39,877 nucleotides of DNA, from positions 1 through 39,877 of the forward strand of contig JAJXXL010000175.1 in the NCBI GenBank assembly GCA_021781115.1, given 5' to 3'. Positions 1 to 10,046 of the stretch are shown here, piece after piece. The stretch comes from Planctomycetota bacterium. Its GTDB lineage: Bacteria; Planctomycetota; Planctomycetia; Planctomycetales; Planctomycetaceae. The position numbers and the translations under genes are program-made. The number at the start of each line of letters is the position of its first letter. Position 1 is the first letter of the stretch. The notes below the pieces were generated by a model that saw only the letters and a program-made list of their open reading frames with translations, ran no database searches and was not told the DNA's origin.

Positions 1-2
1 TC

Positions 3-560
3 GCATTTTATCAGGCGCAGTACCCCGAAGTCGCGGCGGCGGGGTGCAACCCGCTGGTGCACTTCATTGAATATGGCGCGCGCCGGGCCCTGTCGCCCCA
101 TCCGGCGTTTGATGCCGCGTTTTACCTGGCCCACAACCTTGATGTTGCCGCGGCAAACCTCAACCCGCTCGTGCATTACCTGACAGGCGGCGCACAGGAG
201 CTGCGACAACCGCACCCCCTGTTTGACGTCGAGTATTATCTCCGTCAATGCCCCGATGCGATCGACAACGGCACTCGCCCGCTCGAGCATTACCTGCTGC
301 GCGGCGTTGCACTGGGGGCCGACCCCTGCCCGTTCTTCGATACCTCATGGTACTATCAGCAGCATGCCTCGGCGCGGCAATCAGGGTTGAACCCGCTGGT
401 GCATTACATACTTCGCGGCGAGCAAATGCGGCTGAACCCGCACCCGCTGTTCGATGTGGGCTATTACCTCGAACAGTACCCTGATGTGGCCGATTCGACA
501 GGGTCGCCACTCGTGCATTTCCTGACCTCCGGCGCGGGCGAGGGCCGCCGCCCCTCGCCC
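3..560 (+). repeat. Five visible protein-level repeats of ~37 aa (pattern HPLFDxxYYLxxxPDVxxxxxNPLVHYLxxGxxxxxxP)
   Basis: Aligned by eye: AFYQAQYPEV..HPAFD / AAFYLAHNLDV..HPLFD / VEYYLRQCPDA..CPFFD / TSWYYQQHASA..HPLFD / VGYYLEQYPDV..SPDFR. Confidence 0.8.
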
Positions 561-1895
561 GATTTTCGCATGTCGCGGCAGATCTCCCGGTTGTTGCAAC
601 AGGGCGACGGGCGCAACGCCTTGGCGTTGTATCAGTTGTCAGCCGTCCAGCGGCCGCTCGGCGAGCCTCGCGACTTGTCAATACTCGTTCGGATTCGGGG
701 GGTCGAGGAACGCCTTGAGGAACAGGGCGGGTTCTTGCACCAGGCTCCGCGCGAGATGATTCGTATGACAGCCCCGCGATTCGGCGGGTCGCCGCCCCGC
801 CACCTCGCCCCGTGTCTCGCGCCGTTGCCGCGTGAATATGTTGGCGAGCTGCGCGACATGACTGTCGTGGGCGGCACCAGGTTGATGATTGATGCAACCG
901 GTACGCTGCTGCACGACGAACTGGCGTGCATTTCGAATCCGGCGTATGGCGTCAAGCCCCACCAGTTGCGGTTCGTACACGGCAATTCGGCCATTGTGCA
1001 TCTGCAAACGCGGCCGGGCAACCGAATCGACGCGGGCGTGCTGATTTCGTGCGACCACGATAACAATTACTTTCACTGGCTGGTCGAATGCCTGCCCAAA
1101 GTGCTGCTGATCGATTCGATTCCCGAATGCCGCGGCCTGCCGCTGCTTGTGGGGCGGAACCTGCACCCGAACCTGGTTAAACTGCTGGATGTCGTGAATA
1201 CAACGGGACGGCGGATCATTCGCCTTCAGGATGGCGGCCAATATCGCGTCGAGCGGCTGATATACCCTTCCGACTTGTCGCGTCTGCTCGACCGCTATGA
1301 GGGAATCCCACGGCCCGAGATCGACTCGGTGTTTTGCATCCGGTGGATCAAACAGGTGATCGATCTCGTCAAGGAACGACTGCTGCCAGCGCCCGCCGCG
1401 GCCGACGGCCCCCGCGCCGCCGATTGCGCGCACACCGCGAGCGACACCGGCGGCAAAGGCGGGCGAAAGTTGTATCTCACGCGGCGGCGGGCCACCTATC
1501 GCCTGGTGCAAAACGAAACGGAACTCGAGTTGGCACTATTCCGCCGCGGTTTTGAAATCGTCGATCTCGACGGGGCTTCGCCCGAATTGCAGGTGGCACT
1601 GCTCGATCAGGCGCGGCTCGTCATTGCTCCAACCGGCGCCGCATTGACTAACCTTTTGTTTTGCCGTCCTGGCGCACGGGCGATCGTCCTCAATTTTGCC
1701 CACGAAAGCGCGAATTACCATATTTTCAGCCAGATTGCCGATGCCGCCGGGGCCAGCCTGCAATACGCCCTGGGCCCGCGCCTGTTCAACCGCTCGACGG
1801 CGACGGTACACGACGATTATCTGGCCGACATTCCCCTCGTATTGAACATGGTCGATGAACTTGAGCAATCGGCAGCCGGGCGCATCGCAGCGTGA
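3..1895 (+). CDS. Glycosyltransferase family 61-like (DUF563) protein with N-terminal ~37-aa repeats, 5' truncated by window edge
   Basis: Frame 3 is open from nt 3 (AFYQAQYPEVAAAGCNPLVH...), so the GTG at 57 is internal to a repeat and not a true start. The C-terminal half has GT61-like motifs: HDNNYFHWLVECLPKVLLID, KLYLTRRRA, FEIVDLDGASPELQVALLDQARLVIAPTGAALTNLLF. Confidence 0.75.
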   Translation, partial: AFYQAQYPEVAAAGCNPLVHFIEYGARRALSPHPAFDAAFYLAHNLDVAAANLNPLVHYLTGGAQELRQPHPLFDVEYYLRQCPDAIDNGTRPLEHYLLRGVALGADPCPFFDTSWYYQQHASARQSGLNPLVHYILRGEQMRLNPHPLFDVGYYLEQYPDVADSTGSPLVHFLTSGAGEGRRPSPDFRMSRQISRLLQQGDGRNALALYQLSAVQRPLGEPRDLSILVRIRGVEERLEEQGGFLHQAPREMIRMTAPRFGGSPPRHLAPCLAPLPREYVGELRDMTVVGGTRLMIDATGTLLHDELACISNPAYGVKPHQLRFVHGNSAIVHLQTRPGNRIDAGVLISCDHDNNYFHWLVECLPKVLLIDSIPECRGLPLLVGRNLHPNLVKLLDVVNTTGRRIIRLQDGGQYRVERLIYPSDLSRLLDRYEGIPRPEIDSVFCIRWIKQVIDLVKERLLPAPAAADGPRAADCAHTASDTGGKGGRKLYLTRRRATYRLVQNETELELALFRRGFEIVDLDGASPELQVALLDQARLVIAPTGAALTNLLFCRPGARAIVLNFAHESANYHIFSQIADAAGASLQYALGPRLFNRSTATVHDDYLADIPLVLNMVDELEQSAAGRIAA

Positions 1896-1983
1896 TGTGC
1901 CCACCGACAGTTTTTGAGACCGCCATTTTTCGTTGCGTCAAATCCAACTTATTTCCAACGCATTGACGTTCGAAGGAAAGCAG

Positions 1984-2763
1984 ATGCCCCTGAACAAGGT
2001 TTCGCCAACGGCCCAGATCGGCAGGAATGTGACCATTGGCGACTTCACGATCATTCATGACAACGTGGTCATTGGCGACGGTTCGACCATCGACAGTCAT
2101 TGCGTGGTCGGGTACCCCTCACGGCTCGCCCTGAAGAAGACCGTGGTCATCGGGCCGAACAGCACCGTTCGCAGCCACAGCGTCATATATGAGGGGTGCA
2201 CGTTTGGCGAGCGCCTGACCACCGGTCACGCCGTGCATATCCGGGAAAACACTCAGGCCGGCCGGTACGTGCAAGTGGGAACAAATTCCGATATCCAGGG
2301 CGACTGCGTACTCGGCAACTTCGTCAAGCTGCATTCAGAAGTGCACATTTCGAAGGCGTCGCGCGTGGGCGATTTTGTGTGGATCTACCCCCGCACACAG
2401 TTCACGAATGACCCGTTTCCACCGTCACATATCGTCGAGTCAATCCTTGTCGACGACCTGGCGGTCATCGCCACGAACACCCTGGTTCTGCCGGGAATTC
2501 GCATTGGGCTGGCGTCGTTCGTGGCAGCCGGCAGCGTGCTGCGGGCACATGTGCCCGACTTGCATTGCGTCGGCGGCGTGCCCGCGAAAACGTTCGCGAC
2601 GATCGACCGGTTTTACAACATGAAATACAACCTCGGCGCCCCCTGGCCGAGCCACTACCGCGACGCTTACCCCCCCGAAAGCCAGCCGCTGCTCGATGTC
2701 ATTCTCACCCGCGTGAATGCCGCGATCGAACTCCGCCGCATCGAGCGCGAAAACGCCGCCTGA
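1984..2763 (+). CDS. Left-handed beta-helix (hexapeptide repeat) acyl/acetyltransferase
   Basis: Hexapeptide periodicity: AQIGRNVTIGDFTIIHDNVVIGDGSTIDSHCVVG... and LVLPGIRIGLASFVAAGSVL. ORF track starts at TTG 1933; ATG at 1984 is preferred. Confidence 0.8.
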   Translation: MPLNKVSPTAQIGRNVTIGDFTIIHDNVVIGDGSTIDSHCVVGYPSRLALKKTVVIGPNSTVRSHSVIYEGCTFGERLTTGHAVHIRENTQAGRYVQVGTNSDIQGDCVLGNFVKLHSEVHISKASRVGDFVWIYPRTQFTNDPFPPSHIVESILVDDLAVIATNTLVLPGIRIGLASFVAAGSVLRAHVPDLHCVGGVPAKTFATIDRFYNMKYNLGAPWPSHYRDAYPPESQPLLDVILTRVNAAIELRRIERENAA

Positions 2764-2902
2764 AGACTACCGCCCCCTGAGAGATTGGGCGTCTGGCCTG
2801 CCACCCGCGACCGTGGCGCAGGGCGTACGGCCGCGCCCTCGCCACAGCCGCACGACGGCGATCGCTCCTGTTTGGAACATCAACGGCGCGGGAACGAACG
2901 GG

Positions 2903-4141
2903 CTAAATGCCCGGGACTGGAAAACTCTTACAGAATTCGCGAATTTCGCCGCGCACGCGGTCAGCCAGCGCTGCGTCTTCAGGCGCGCGCAGGATCCGCA
3001 AGATCCAACCGCCCACCTGTTTCATTTCAAGTTCCTTCATGCCGCGCGTTGTCAGGGCCGGCGTGCCCAGGCGAATTCCGCTGGGGTCAAGCGCCTTGCG
3101 CTGATCGTAGGGAATCATATTCTTGTTGACGGTGATTCCGGCGCGGTCGAGGGCTTTTTCGGCAATGGAACCGGTCAGGCCAATCGCGGTAACATCGGCA
3201 AGCATCAGGTGGTTGTCAGTGCCTCCGCTGGCCAGCGTGACGCCCCCGGCGGTCAGCGCGTCGGCGAGGGTTTTGGCATTGGCCACGATCTGCCGGGCGT
3301 AGGTTTTGAACTCGGGCTGCAGGGCCTCATGAAAGCAAACGGCCTTGGCGGCAATGATGTGCATCAGCGGGCCGCCCTGCATTCCGGGAAAGACGCTTTT
3401 GTCGAGCGTTTTGGCGTGAACCTCCTTCGACAGCACGAAGCCCGAGCGCGGGCCACGCAGCGTCTTATGCGACGTCGAGGTTACGAAATCAGCGCATGGT
3501 ACAGGGCTGTTGTGAATTCCGGCGGCGACGAGGCCGGCATAGTGGGCCATGTCGACCATCAGTACTGCACCAATTTCGCGCGCGATTTCAGCAAACCGGG
3601 CGTGGTCGATTTCCCGCGGGTACGCGCTGGCCCCGGCCAGAATCATTTTGGGCCGATGCTCGCGGGCCAGCCGCGCCACCTGATCAAAGTCAATGCGGTG
3701 GTCTGACTCGCGCACGCCGTACGGAATCGCCTGGTAAATCTGGCCGGAAAAGTTGAGGCTCATGCCGTGCGTCAGGTGACCGCCATGCGCCAGATTGAAC
3801 GCTAGAAAAGATTCGCCCGGCTTGAGCACGCTGAAATAAACGGCCATGTTCGCCTGCGACCCGGCATGCGGCTGTACGTTGGCATGCTCGGCCCCAAACA
3901 GTTGCTTGACGCGATCGCGAGCGAGGTTCTCGACGACATCGACGTATTCGCAACCGCCGTAGTACCGTCGCCCCGGGTAGCCCTCGGCGTATTTGTTTGT
4001 CAGGACGGTGCCGGCGGCCTGCATCACGGCGGCACTGGTGTAATTCTCAGAGGCAATCAGCTCAAGCCCGTCGTGCTGGCGGGTCATTTCCTGTTGAATG
4101 GCGGTCCACAGTGTCGGGTCGTTCTGGGCAAGCAGGTTCAT
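2903..4141 (-). CDS. glyA: Serine hydroxymethyltransferase
   Basis: PLP-lysine motif [64 protein letters not shown]. Start [12 protein letters not shown] at 4141; the longer track ORF (to 4429) has a non-family N-terminal extension. Confidence 0.95.
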   Translation of the reverse strand: MNLLAQNDPTLWTAIQQEMTRQHDGLELIASENYTSAAVMQAAGTVLTNKYAEGYPGRRYYGGCEYVDVVENLARDRVKQLFGAEHANVQPHAGSQANMAVYFSVLKPGESFLAFNLAHGGHLTHGMSLNFSGQIYQAIPYGVRESDHRIDFDQVARLAREHRPKMILAGASAYPREIDHARFAEIAREIGAVLMVDMAHYAGLVAAGIHNSPVPCADFVTSTSHKTLRGPRSGFVLSKEVHAKTLDKSVFPGMQGGPLMHIIAAKAVCFHEALQPEFKTYARQIVANAKTLADALTAGGVTLASGGTDNHLMLADVTAIGLTGSIAEKALDRAGITVNKNMIPYDQRKALDPSGIRLGTPALTTRGMKELEMKQVGGWILRILRAPEDAALADRVRGEIREFCKSFPVPGI

Positions 4142-4563
4142 GTCAGCCTCGGCTGTAAATGCTGCGTGGAAAAAAAAGTCAGAATCAGCGGCTGTGGAAC
4201 CGCCCATCGGCAATTCGGCCCCGGTCGCTGATTTCGCACGGCCACTCCTGACAACCAGCCGATCGAGCACCGCTTCGTTGATGCTCAGGTGTCGGCGGGA
4301 CAGCCGCGGCCACATGCCGAAAATCGCTTTATAGTAGCTTGGCGAGGCAAACGCTACCCAATCCGGTAGTCGGCAGGTATGCTCAACCTGCGTCACCAGG
4401 CTGCGCGCTGGGCGACTGTGGAAATCCAACGCCCGCGATACCGCGGTGGGCGCTGCCAGCCCTGCGAAAGGCGGACTGCGAGCGAGTGCCCTTGCCCGTT
4501 TGCGGCAGTCAGTTCCGGTGTCAGAGTACCGCTTGATTATCCCAAGACCACGTTGACTTCGTC

Positions 4564-5763
4564 ATGCAAAATTCGCCCGTGCCCCGTGCCCCGTTGCCGC
4601 TTGCAGGCGAGCGTGTGGCGTTTACCGGCACGCTGGCGTCGATGACGCACAACCAGGCACACGCTTTGGTCGAATCGCACGGGGGGACGGCAACAGAACA
4701 CGTCAGCCGGCAGACGACACTGCTCGTCGTAGGCGAAGAGGGCTGGCCGCTCGAGCCCGATGGCAAACCCGCGCTCAAATGGCAACAGGTCGAACGCTGG
4801 CGAGCCGAAGGCCTGGAAATTCGCGTGGCAACCGAATCGGAGTGGCTGGAATTCGTGGGGTTAAGTGAAAGTCGGCAGGAGGTGCACCGGCATTACACGC
4901 CGGCCATGCTCAGCCAGGTGCTGAACGTGCCGGTGAACCTCATTCGCGCCTGGGAACGCACCCAACTGATCAAGCCGGTCGCGCGGGTGTTTCGCCTGCC
5001 GTACTTTGATTTTCAGGAGGTCGCGAGCGCTCGGCGGCTGGCCGAACTGGTGAGCGCAGGTGTTTCCTGCAAGGAAATCCGATCGAGCCTCGAACGCTTG
5101 GGGCAGGTGTTTGGCGGAGTCGAACGGCCCTTGTCGCAATTGGAAGTTTTGGCGCGCGATCGCCGCGTGGTCGTGCGCAACGCGCGGGGCCGGCTGACAA
5201 CCGCCGCAGGCCAGATGTTGTTTGATTTTGAACCACCCGCGGCAGCGTCAGAATCAGGGCCGGTGCTGCCCATTCCGCTTGACGCTCCGCTCGAATTGTC
5301 GGCCGAAGAATGGTTTGCCGAGGGATGCCGCCGCGCCGAACGGGGCGACCTGGCGACTGCGATCGAGGCCTTTCGTATGGCGCTCATGGACGAGCCCGAC
5401 CGGGCCGATGTACAGTTTCATCTGGCCGAGGCATTGTACCGTGCTGGCAACGTGCGCGGCGCGATCGAGCGGTACCATGCGGCGGTCGAACTGGACCACG
5501 ATTATCTCGAAGGCTGGACGCAACTGGGGTGCGTCTACGCCGAAGTCGGCGAGCTCGAAGCGGCGGTCGAGGCGTTTGACGTGGCTCTCGACGTGCACTC
5601 CGATTACCCCGACGCGCATTTGCACCTGGCAGAAGCGCTACACCAGTTGGGCCGCACGGCCGAAGCCGTTCCCCACTGGAGGCGCTACCTCGACTTCGAT
5701 CAGCGCGGGCCGTGGGCCGCCGCCGCAAAAGAACGGCTGGAATTGGCAACTCCGCGCGGCTGA
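4564..5763 (+). CDS. BRCT domain + MerR-type HTH + TPR fusion protein
   Basis: N-term GERVAFTGTLASMTHNQAHALVESHGGTATEHVSRQTTLLVVG (BRCT-like); middle HYTPAMLSQVLNVPVNLIRAWERTQLIKPVARVFRLPYFDFQEVASARRLAELVSAGVSCKEI (MerR-like); C-term TPR (DRADVQFHLAEALYRAGNVRGAIERYHAAVELDHDYLEGWTQLGCVYAEVGELEAAVEAF). Confidence 0.8.
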   Translation: MQNSPVPRAPLPLAGERVAFTGTLASMTHNQAHALVESHGGTATEHVSRQTTLLVVGEEGWPLEPDGKPALKWQQVERWRAEGLEIRVATESEWLEFVGLSESRQEVHRHYTPAMLSQVLNVPVNLIRAWERTQLIKPVARVFRLPYFDFQEVASARRLAELVSAGVSCKEIRSSLERLGQVFGGVERPLSQLEVLARDRRVVVRNARGRLTTAAGQMLFDFEPPAAASESGPVLPIPLDAPLELSAEEWFAEGCRRAERGDLATAIEAFRMALMDEPDRADVQFHLAEALYRAGNVRGAIERYHAAVELDHDYLEGWTQLGCVYAEVGELEAAVEAFDVALDVHSDYPDAHLHLAEALHQLGRTAEAVPHWRRYLDFDQRGPWAAAAKERLELATPRG

Positions 5764-5820
5764 TTGCCCGGCAGCGACGCCGCTGGCTGATCGCAGGGGG
5801 GGGTGCGGGGCGAACAGAGG

Positions 5821-6057
5821 CTATTCGTCGGCATCGGCTGAGTGGGCAGGCGGCGGCTCGTTGTGCCGGGTCGCAACTGTGACCAGCACGACGGCCCCCA
5901 TCGCCAGCAGCGAGTACAGGAAAAATCCGGTCAGCATCTTGCCGATCGTGCTCACCGCCTCGGTGTCGTCGGCGCCGAATTGCGAAATCTCACCCCGATC
6001 AAACAGCGGGGCAGGCGCGACAGGATCAGCCGCAGTTACAGTCGAATGATCAGACAC
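5821..6057 (-). CDS. Small single-pass membrane protein, unknown function
   Basis: VSDHSTVTAADP...MLTGFFLYSLLAMGAVVLVTVATRH...; GTG start at 6057 preceded by a purine-rich GAAAGAGAG; one clear TM segment. Confidence 0.5.
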   Translation of the reverse strand: MSDHSTVTAADPVAPAPLFDRGEISQFGADDTEAVSTIGKMLTGFFLYSLLAMGAVVLVTVATRHNEPPPAHSADADE

Positions 6058-6213
6058 GTGCTCTCTCTTTCGCTTGAAGCCAATCGAATCGCATCGGCCC
6101 GCCGCCGACACGTCGCTATTGTGTGCAAAATCCTGATCGCTGTCGAGGGAAAATGGTGCGAAACTCGCACGGTGGCGACACGCACCACCCTGGTTCGCCC
6201 CACGCTTGCCTGG

Positions 6214-8415
6214 CTAGGGGTGCAGCACCCCGGTGTGCAGCATGGCCTGAACGAATTCGCGAGCGACCGGCCCGGCGGCATGGCCTCCTGAGCCAGCATG
6301 CTCCAGAACAACGACAAAGGCAATCTTTGGCCGGTCGGCCGGCACATAGCCGGCAAACCAGGCGTGGTCTTCGCGGCCGCCTCCGGTTTCGGCTGTTCCC
6401 GTCTTTCCCGCGATGGCCATCTCACGAATGCGAACTGTCTTATACCCAGTGCCACGCGGGTCCGCCACGACTCGCTTCAATCCGCGGTCAATGGCGCGCA
6501 GAGTTGCCGGCGACAGCCCGAAAATGACGTGGGGCTCGGGTGGTGAAAGGTCTTCTGACGCGGCGGCCTGGACAACCCCCGTTTCGACGACGGTGGGACC
6601 AAACGACTCGACGAGGTGGGGCGTCACGAGCCGTCCGCCGTTGGCCACCGCTGCCATCATCCGTACGATTTGCAAAGGGGTCGCCGTGAGCCGGGCCTGC
6701 CCGATCGCCAGTCCCAGCGCCTCGCCCGATGCCTTGGCCGGGCGGCGGCCCGGCACAGCAGGAACCGGAAAACTGCCAGAGTTTTCGTGAGGCAGGTCAA
6801 TGCCGGTGGGCTGCCCGAATCCAAATCGCCGCCCCCATTCGTAGATCGGGTCGGGGCCAATCCGCCGGGCAGCGGTAAAGAAATAGACGTTGCATGAGCG
6901 GGCCAGGGCGTCGGCCAAGTCGACGTCGCCATGCACGAGGCTGTGATAGCAGCGAAACGCATCGGGGTTGTCGAGAAACCCCTGGCAGTAAACATGCTCT
7001 GAGGGGTCGAGCCGGCCGCTTTGCAGAAACGCCGCCGCGCTCAGCACCTTGAATACCGAACCGGGGGGCAGCGCCATTTCAGAAACTCGCGGAAAGAACG
7101 GCTTTCGAGGATCGCGCACCAGCCGCTGCCAGGCGGCTTCGTCGTGATTGACCAGCAGGTTCAAATCGAACCGTGGCGCCGCCGCCGCCGCGAGCACGGC
7201 GCCGGTTCGCACGTCGACCGCCGCAATACAGCCGCCCCTGGGAACCGGAAGTTCGGCGCCGGTCAGTTCGTCTTGCCGCGGCCCTTGCAGCGTGGCATCA
7301 AGCAGTTGCTCGGCCGCGTGCTGCAGGTTGAGATTAAGCGTCAGCACAAGATCCTGACCGAATCGGGGCGGGCGGGTGAGCTCCTTATGGATCAATTCGC
7401 CGCGCCGGTTAAAAACCAGCCTTTGCTCGCCGCGCAAGCCGCGCAATTGTTGCTCGTAGTACTGCTCGAGGCCCGCCAGCCCCACCTGATCGCCAGCCCG
7501 GTAATCGAGCGGGTCGCCCTTGGGAAACCGCCCCCGCCGGTCGGCCAGAGCCTCGTTCGAGATTGCGGTGCGGTAACCGATGAGGTGCGCCGCGGCGTCA
7601 TGCCGGGGATACACGCGCCGCACGGCCAGCGCCACGCGCACACCGGGAAAGAAATGTGGCTGCGTTTCGATAACGGCAGCCATATCAGACGAGATTTCCG
7701 AAATGATCGGGTGGTATTGCAACTGTTCTTGAATAATCAGCGGCTCGTCGCGTTCGCGCTCGGGGCTGGTTGTCAGCGCCGCGGCCGCGCTGCTCCAAGC
7801 CCACCGCCACCACGATTCGCCCGGTGCGGCCATGCGCGGCGGCGCCTCGGCGTTCTGGCGAGTGCGACTTCCCGCAATCTTTTGCAGAACACGTTCAACG
7901 CGAGTCTGGATCCCGCGACGACGTTCGGCCAGTGCCTCCGGCGAAACCCCCGCCACCTGCGACAACCGCCGCCACATTTCGGCCCGCTGTGCGAGCAGCC
8001 GCTCGACGCCTTCGCGAATGCGCTCGGGGCGGCGCTCGCGGCGGTCAAGCTGCGACAGCACCTGCTGTTTCAGCCATAACGGGTCGGGCGGCTCTTCGAG
8101 CCAGCGATAGTGAACCTGCACGCCAAACAGCCCCACATCCTGCGCCAGCACTTCGCCGTCGCTCGACAGAATTCGCCCGGTCGTGCTTGGAATCGATTCG
8201 AACCGTTCGGTAGTCATCTGGTACGCGGCAGCGAATGATTCGCCAAGTTGCGATTGAACCTGGGTTAATCGCACCGCCACCACAACCATAAGAATCGCCA
8301 GCCCCACAAACAGCAGCGCCAGCCGCAAGCCGGGGCTTTGGTCGATCGCCCCCCCGGGGGCAACGCCGGCTGACGTACGACCGGTCACGAACGGGCTGTG
8401 CAGTCGATTGCGCAT
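6214..8415 (-). CDS. mrdA: Penicillin-binding protein 2 (class B PBP, peptidoglycan transpeptidase)
   Basis: All three catalytic motifs: SVFK (PPGSVFKVLSAAAFL), SCN (LARSCNVYFF), KTG (IAGKTGTAETGG); N-terminal TM (LRLALLFVGLAILMVVVAVRL); lies in an mre cluster. Confidence 0.9.
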   Translation of the reverse strand: MRNRLHSPFVTGRTSAGVAPGGAIDQSPGLRLALLFVGLAILMVVVAVRLTQVQSQLGESFAAAYQMTTERFESIPSTTGRILSSDGEVLAQDVGLFGVQVHYRWLEEPPDPLWLKQQVLSQLDRRERRPERIREGVERLLAQRAEMWRRLSQVAGVSPEALAERRRGIQTRVERVLQKIAGSRTRQNAEAPPRMAAPGESWWRWAWSSAAAALTTSPERERDEPLIIQEQLQYHPIISEISSDMAAVIETQPHFFPGVRVALAVRRVYPRHDAAAHLIGYRTAISNEALADRRGRFPKGDPLDYRAGDQVGLAGLEQYYEQQLRGLRGEQRLVFNRRGELIHKELTRPPRFGQDLVLTLNLNLQHAAEQLLDATLQGPRQDELTGAELPVPRGGCIAAVDVRTGAVLAAAAAPRFDLNLLVNHDEAAWQRLVRDPRKPFFPRVSEMALPPGSVFKVLSAAAFLQSGRLDPSEHVYCQGFLDNPDAFRCYHSLVHGDVDLADALARSCNVYFFTAARRIGPDPIYEWGRRFGFGQPTGIDLPHENSGSFPVPAVPGRRPAKASGEALGLAIGQARLTATPLQIVRMMAAVANGGRLVTPHLVESFGPTVVETGVVQAAASEDLSPPEPHVIFGLSPATLRAIDRGLKRVVADPRGTGYKTVRIREMAIAGKTGTAETGGGREDHAWFAGYVPADRPKIAFVVVLEHAGSGGHAAGPVAREFVQAMLHTGVLHP

Positions 8416-8456
8416 GCGGGTTTTGTCGTCGAAGGTTTAATCAGCCGGCTGCCCGG

Positions 8457-8993
8457 CTATTCCGTCAGCATATTCCAGCGATTGACGCGGTTTGCCGAAT
8501 CAGACGGTCGCGCGGCGATTCCCGCCACCTTTGCCAGAAACACAGCCACGCCGGCGATAAGGGCCGTATACGCCGCCGAACCCAGGCCAGCCAGTATGAG
8601 CGCGGCCCAGCCGGCCGCCGTCTCAGGTGGTGCAGCGTGAATCAGCCCAGTCAGGAACTGTGTGCTCCAGACCGTAAGGCCACACAACAGCGTTGCGGCA
8701 CCAGATCGCCCGCGAAACGGAAGCTGGCGGAGTTGCTGCGTGGCCCAGGCCGCAAGTGAAAAGCTGATCAGGCCTGCGCCGAAGGAGTCGGGCGCCAAGC
8801 CATCGGTTACCACTCCGCAGGCCACGGCGACATTGAAACCGGCGCAGCCCGGCAACCGCCAGACTGCGGCCAGCGTTCCCAGCACGATGAAATGCGGCAC
8901 AGCACCGCGCCAGGCGATTGTGGGCGCCAGCGCCGTTTGCAGCACACACATCGCATAGATCCAAGGTGTCAGTTGGACCAGCATTCGTAACAT
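8457..8993 (-). CDS. mreD: Rod shape-determining protein MreD-like membrane protein
   Basis: 178 aa hydrophobic multi-TM protein between mreC and the PBP2 gene; call mainly positional. Confidence 0.65.
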   Translation of the reverse strand: MLRMLVQLTPWIYAMCVLQTALAPTIAWRGAVPHFIVLGTLAAVWRLPGCAGFNVAVACGVVTDGLAPDSFGAGLISFSLAAWATQQLRQLPFRGRSGAATLLCGLTVWSTQFLTGLIHAAPPETAAGWAALILAGLGSAAYTALIAGVAVFLAKVAGIAARPSDSANRVNRWNMLTE

Positions 8994-9066
8994 GACAAGA
9001 CCTTTACCCCTACCGGGGGGGTGTGCAATTGGGCGCTACGACCAGTCGCAGCCGACAGGGCGGCAG

Positions 9067-10011
9067 TCATTGGGCTGCCAGACGGAGCGGGTTCAACCGG
9101 GTGCGTAAAACCTGAACAGTTTGCAACGACTCGCGATCGAGGGCCGGCGCTACCTCGATCACCCATTCAAGCCTTCCGGGCGGAAGTTCGGCCCGCACGA
9201 CGGTGCCATAAAACATCGGGTAGGGCAACACGCCGTCGCCACCCCCGGTAAACACCAGGTCGCCCGCACTGACCGGTTCTTCAGCGCGAACGTGCAAGAC
9301 GCGGCAAATCGGGCCGCCCACACCCTCGATGACGGCTTCTCCGCCAAACACGACGCCATCGGCGGTATTGCGGGCAATGCGGGCCCGCCCGGTGAACCCC
9401 GGCGATGTCACGAGTTGCAGCGAACTGCTCCAGCGGCCAACCGCGGCAATTCGACCGACGACGATTCGCCCGGAATACGCCGGCTGATCGGGAGCCAACC
9501 CAGCGTCTTGTCCCTGATCGACAAGCGGGTGCGGGCTGCCCAGCACGAGCGAGTTTTCGCGAAGTCCCGCGGTGGCACCGGCGTCGAGCAGTTTGCCGCT
9601 TCGCCACAGGTCGGCGGTTTCTTCTCCCAGGACACGCGCCACGACGAAATCGGCTTGCAGCAATTCCGGCGTGGAACGGTCGCCCCCGTCGTTCGGCGGC
9701 CGACGGCACAATTCCTGGCGGAGCCGGGCGTTTTCTACCATCAATCGCCGCGTATTCCGCTCAGCGACGGAAAGTTTCGCTCGCAGCAGCCCGTCATAGC
9801 CGCGGTCAAGGCTGATCGGCGAAATCGCCGAAACGCTCTGGGCAGCCGCGCTCAGAGAGCGCCATACCGCCTGGCCCGGTCGCAACGCGTCACGCACGGT
9901 GTTGCGCAGAGTTTGCAGGAGTTCCGACGGAGCCGCGCGGCAACCCAGCCCGGCCAGGCACGCCACCGTGACCATCCATGCACTTGCCGCCCGGTTGTGC
10001 GTTTGCATCAT
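9067..10011 (-). CDS. mreC: Cell shape-determining protein MreC
   Basis: N-terminal hydrophobic segment, then NTRRLMVENARLRQEL coiled coil and beta-rich C-term (ARVLGEETADLWRSGKLLDAGATAGLRENSLVL...GRIVVGRIAAVGRWSSSLQLVTSPGFTGRARI). ATG at 10011 preferred to the track start at 10107, which would overlap mreB. Confidence 0.8.
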   Translation of the reverse strand: MMQTHNRAASAWMVTVACLAGLGCRAAPSELLQTLRNTVRDALRPGQAVWRSLSAAAQSVSAISPISLDRGYDGLLRAKLSVAERNTRRLMVENARLRQELCRRPPNDGGDRSTPELLQADFVVARVLGEETADLWRSGKLLDAGATAGLRENSLVLGSPHPLVDQGQDAGLAPDQPAYSGRIVVGRIAAVGRWSSSLQLVTSPGFTGRARIARNTADGVVFGGEAVIEGVGGPICRVLHVRAEEPVSAGDLVFTGGGDGVLPYPMFYGTVVRAELPPGRLEWVIEVAPALDRESLQTVQVLRTRLNPLRLAAQ

Positions 10012-10046
10012 TCGTCCGTTGTGCAAATTGCAGAGTGGTTCAGGGG

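Noticed and set aside
2764-2902. Possible terminator hairpin GGGCG-TACGGCCG-CGCCC near 2820
   Set aside because: Only 5-bp stem, no U-tract; common by chance at this GC content.
2717-3706. 329-aa plus-strand ORF
   Set aside because: Antisense to a confidently identified glyA; no recognisable protein features.
7021-8079. 352-aa plus-strand ORF
   Set aside because: Antisense to PBP2; composition typical of a shadow frame.
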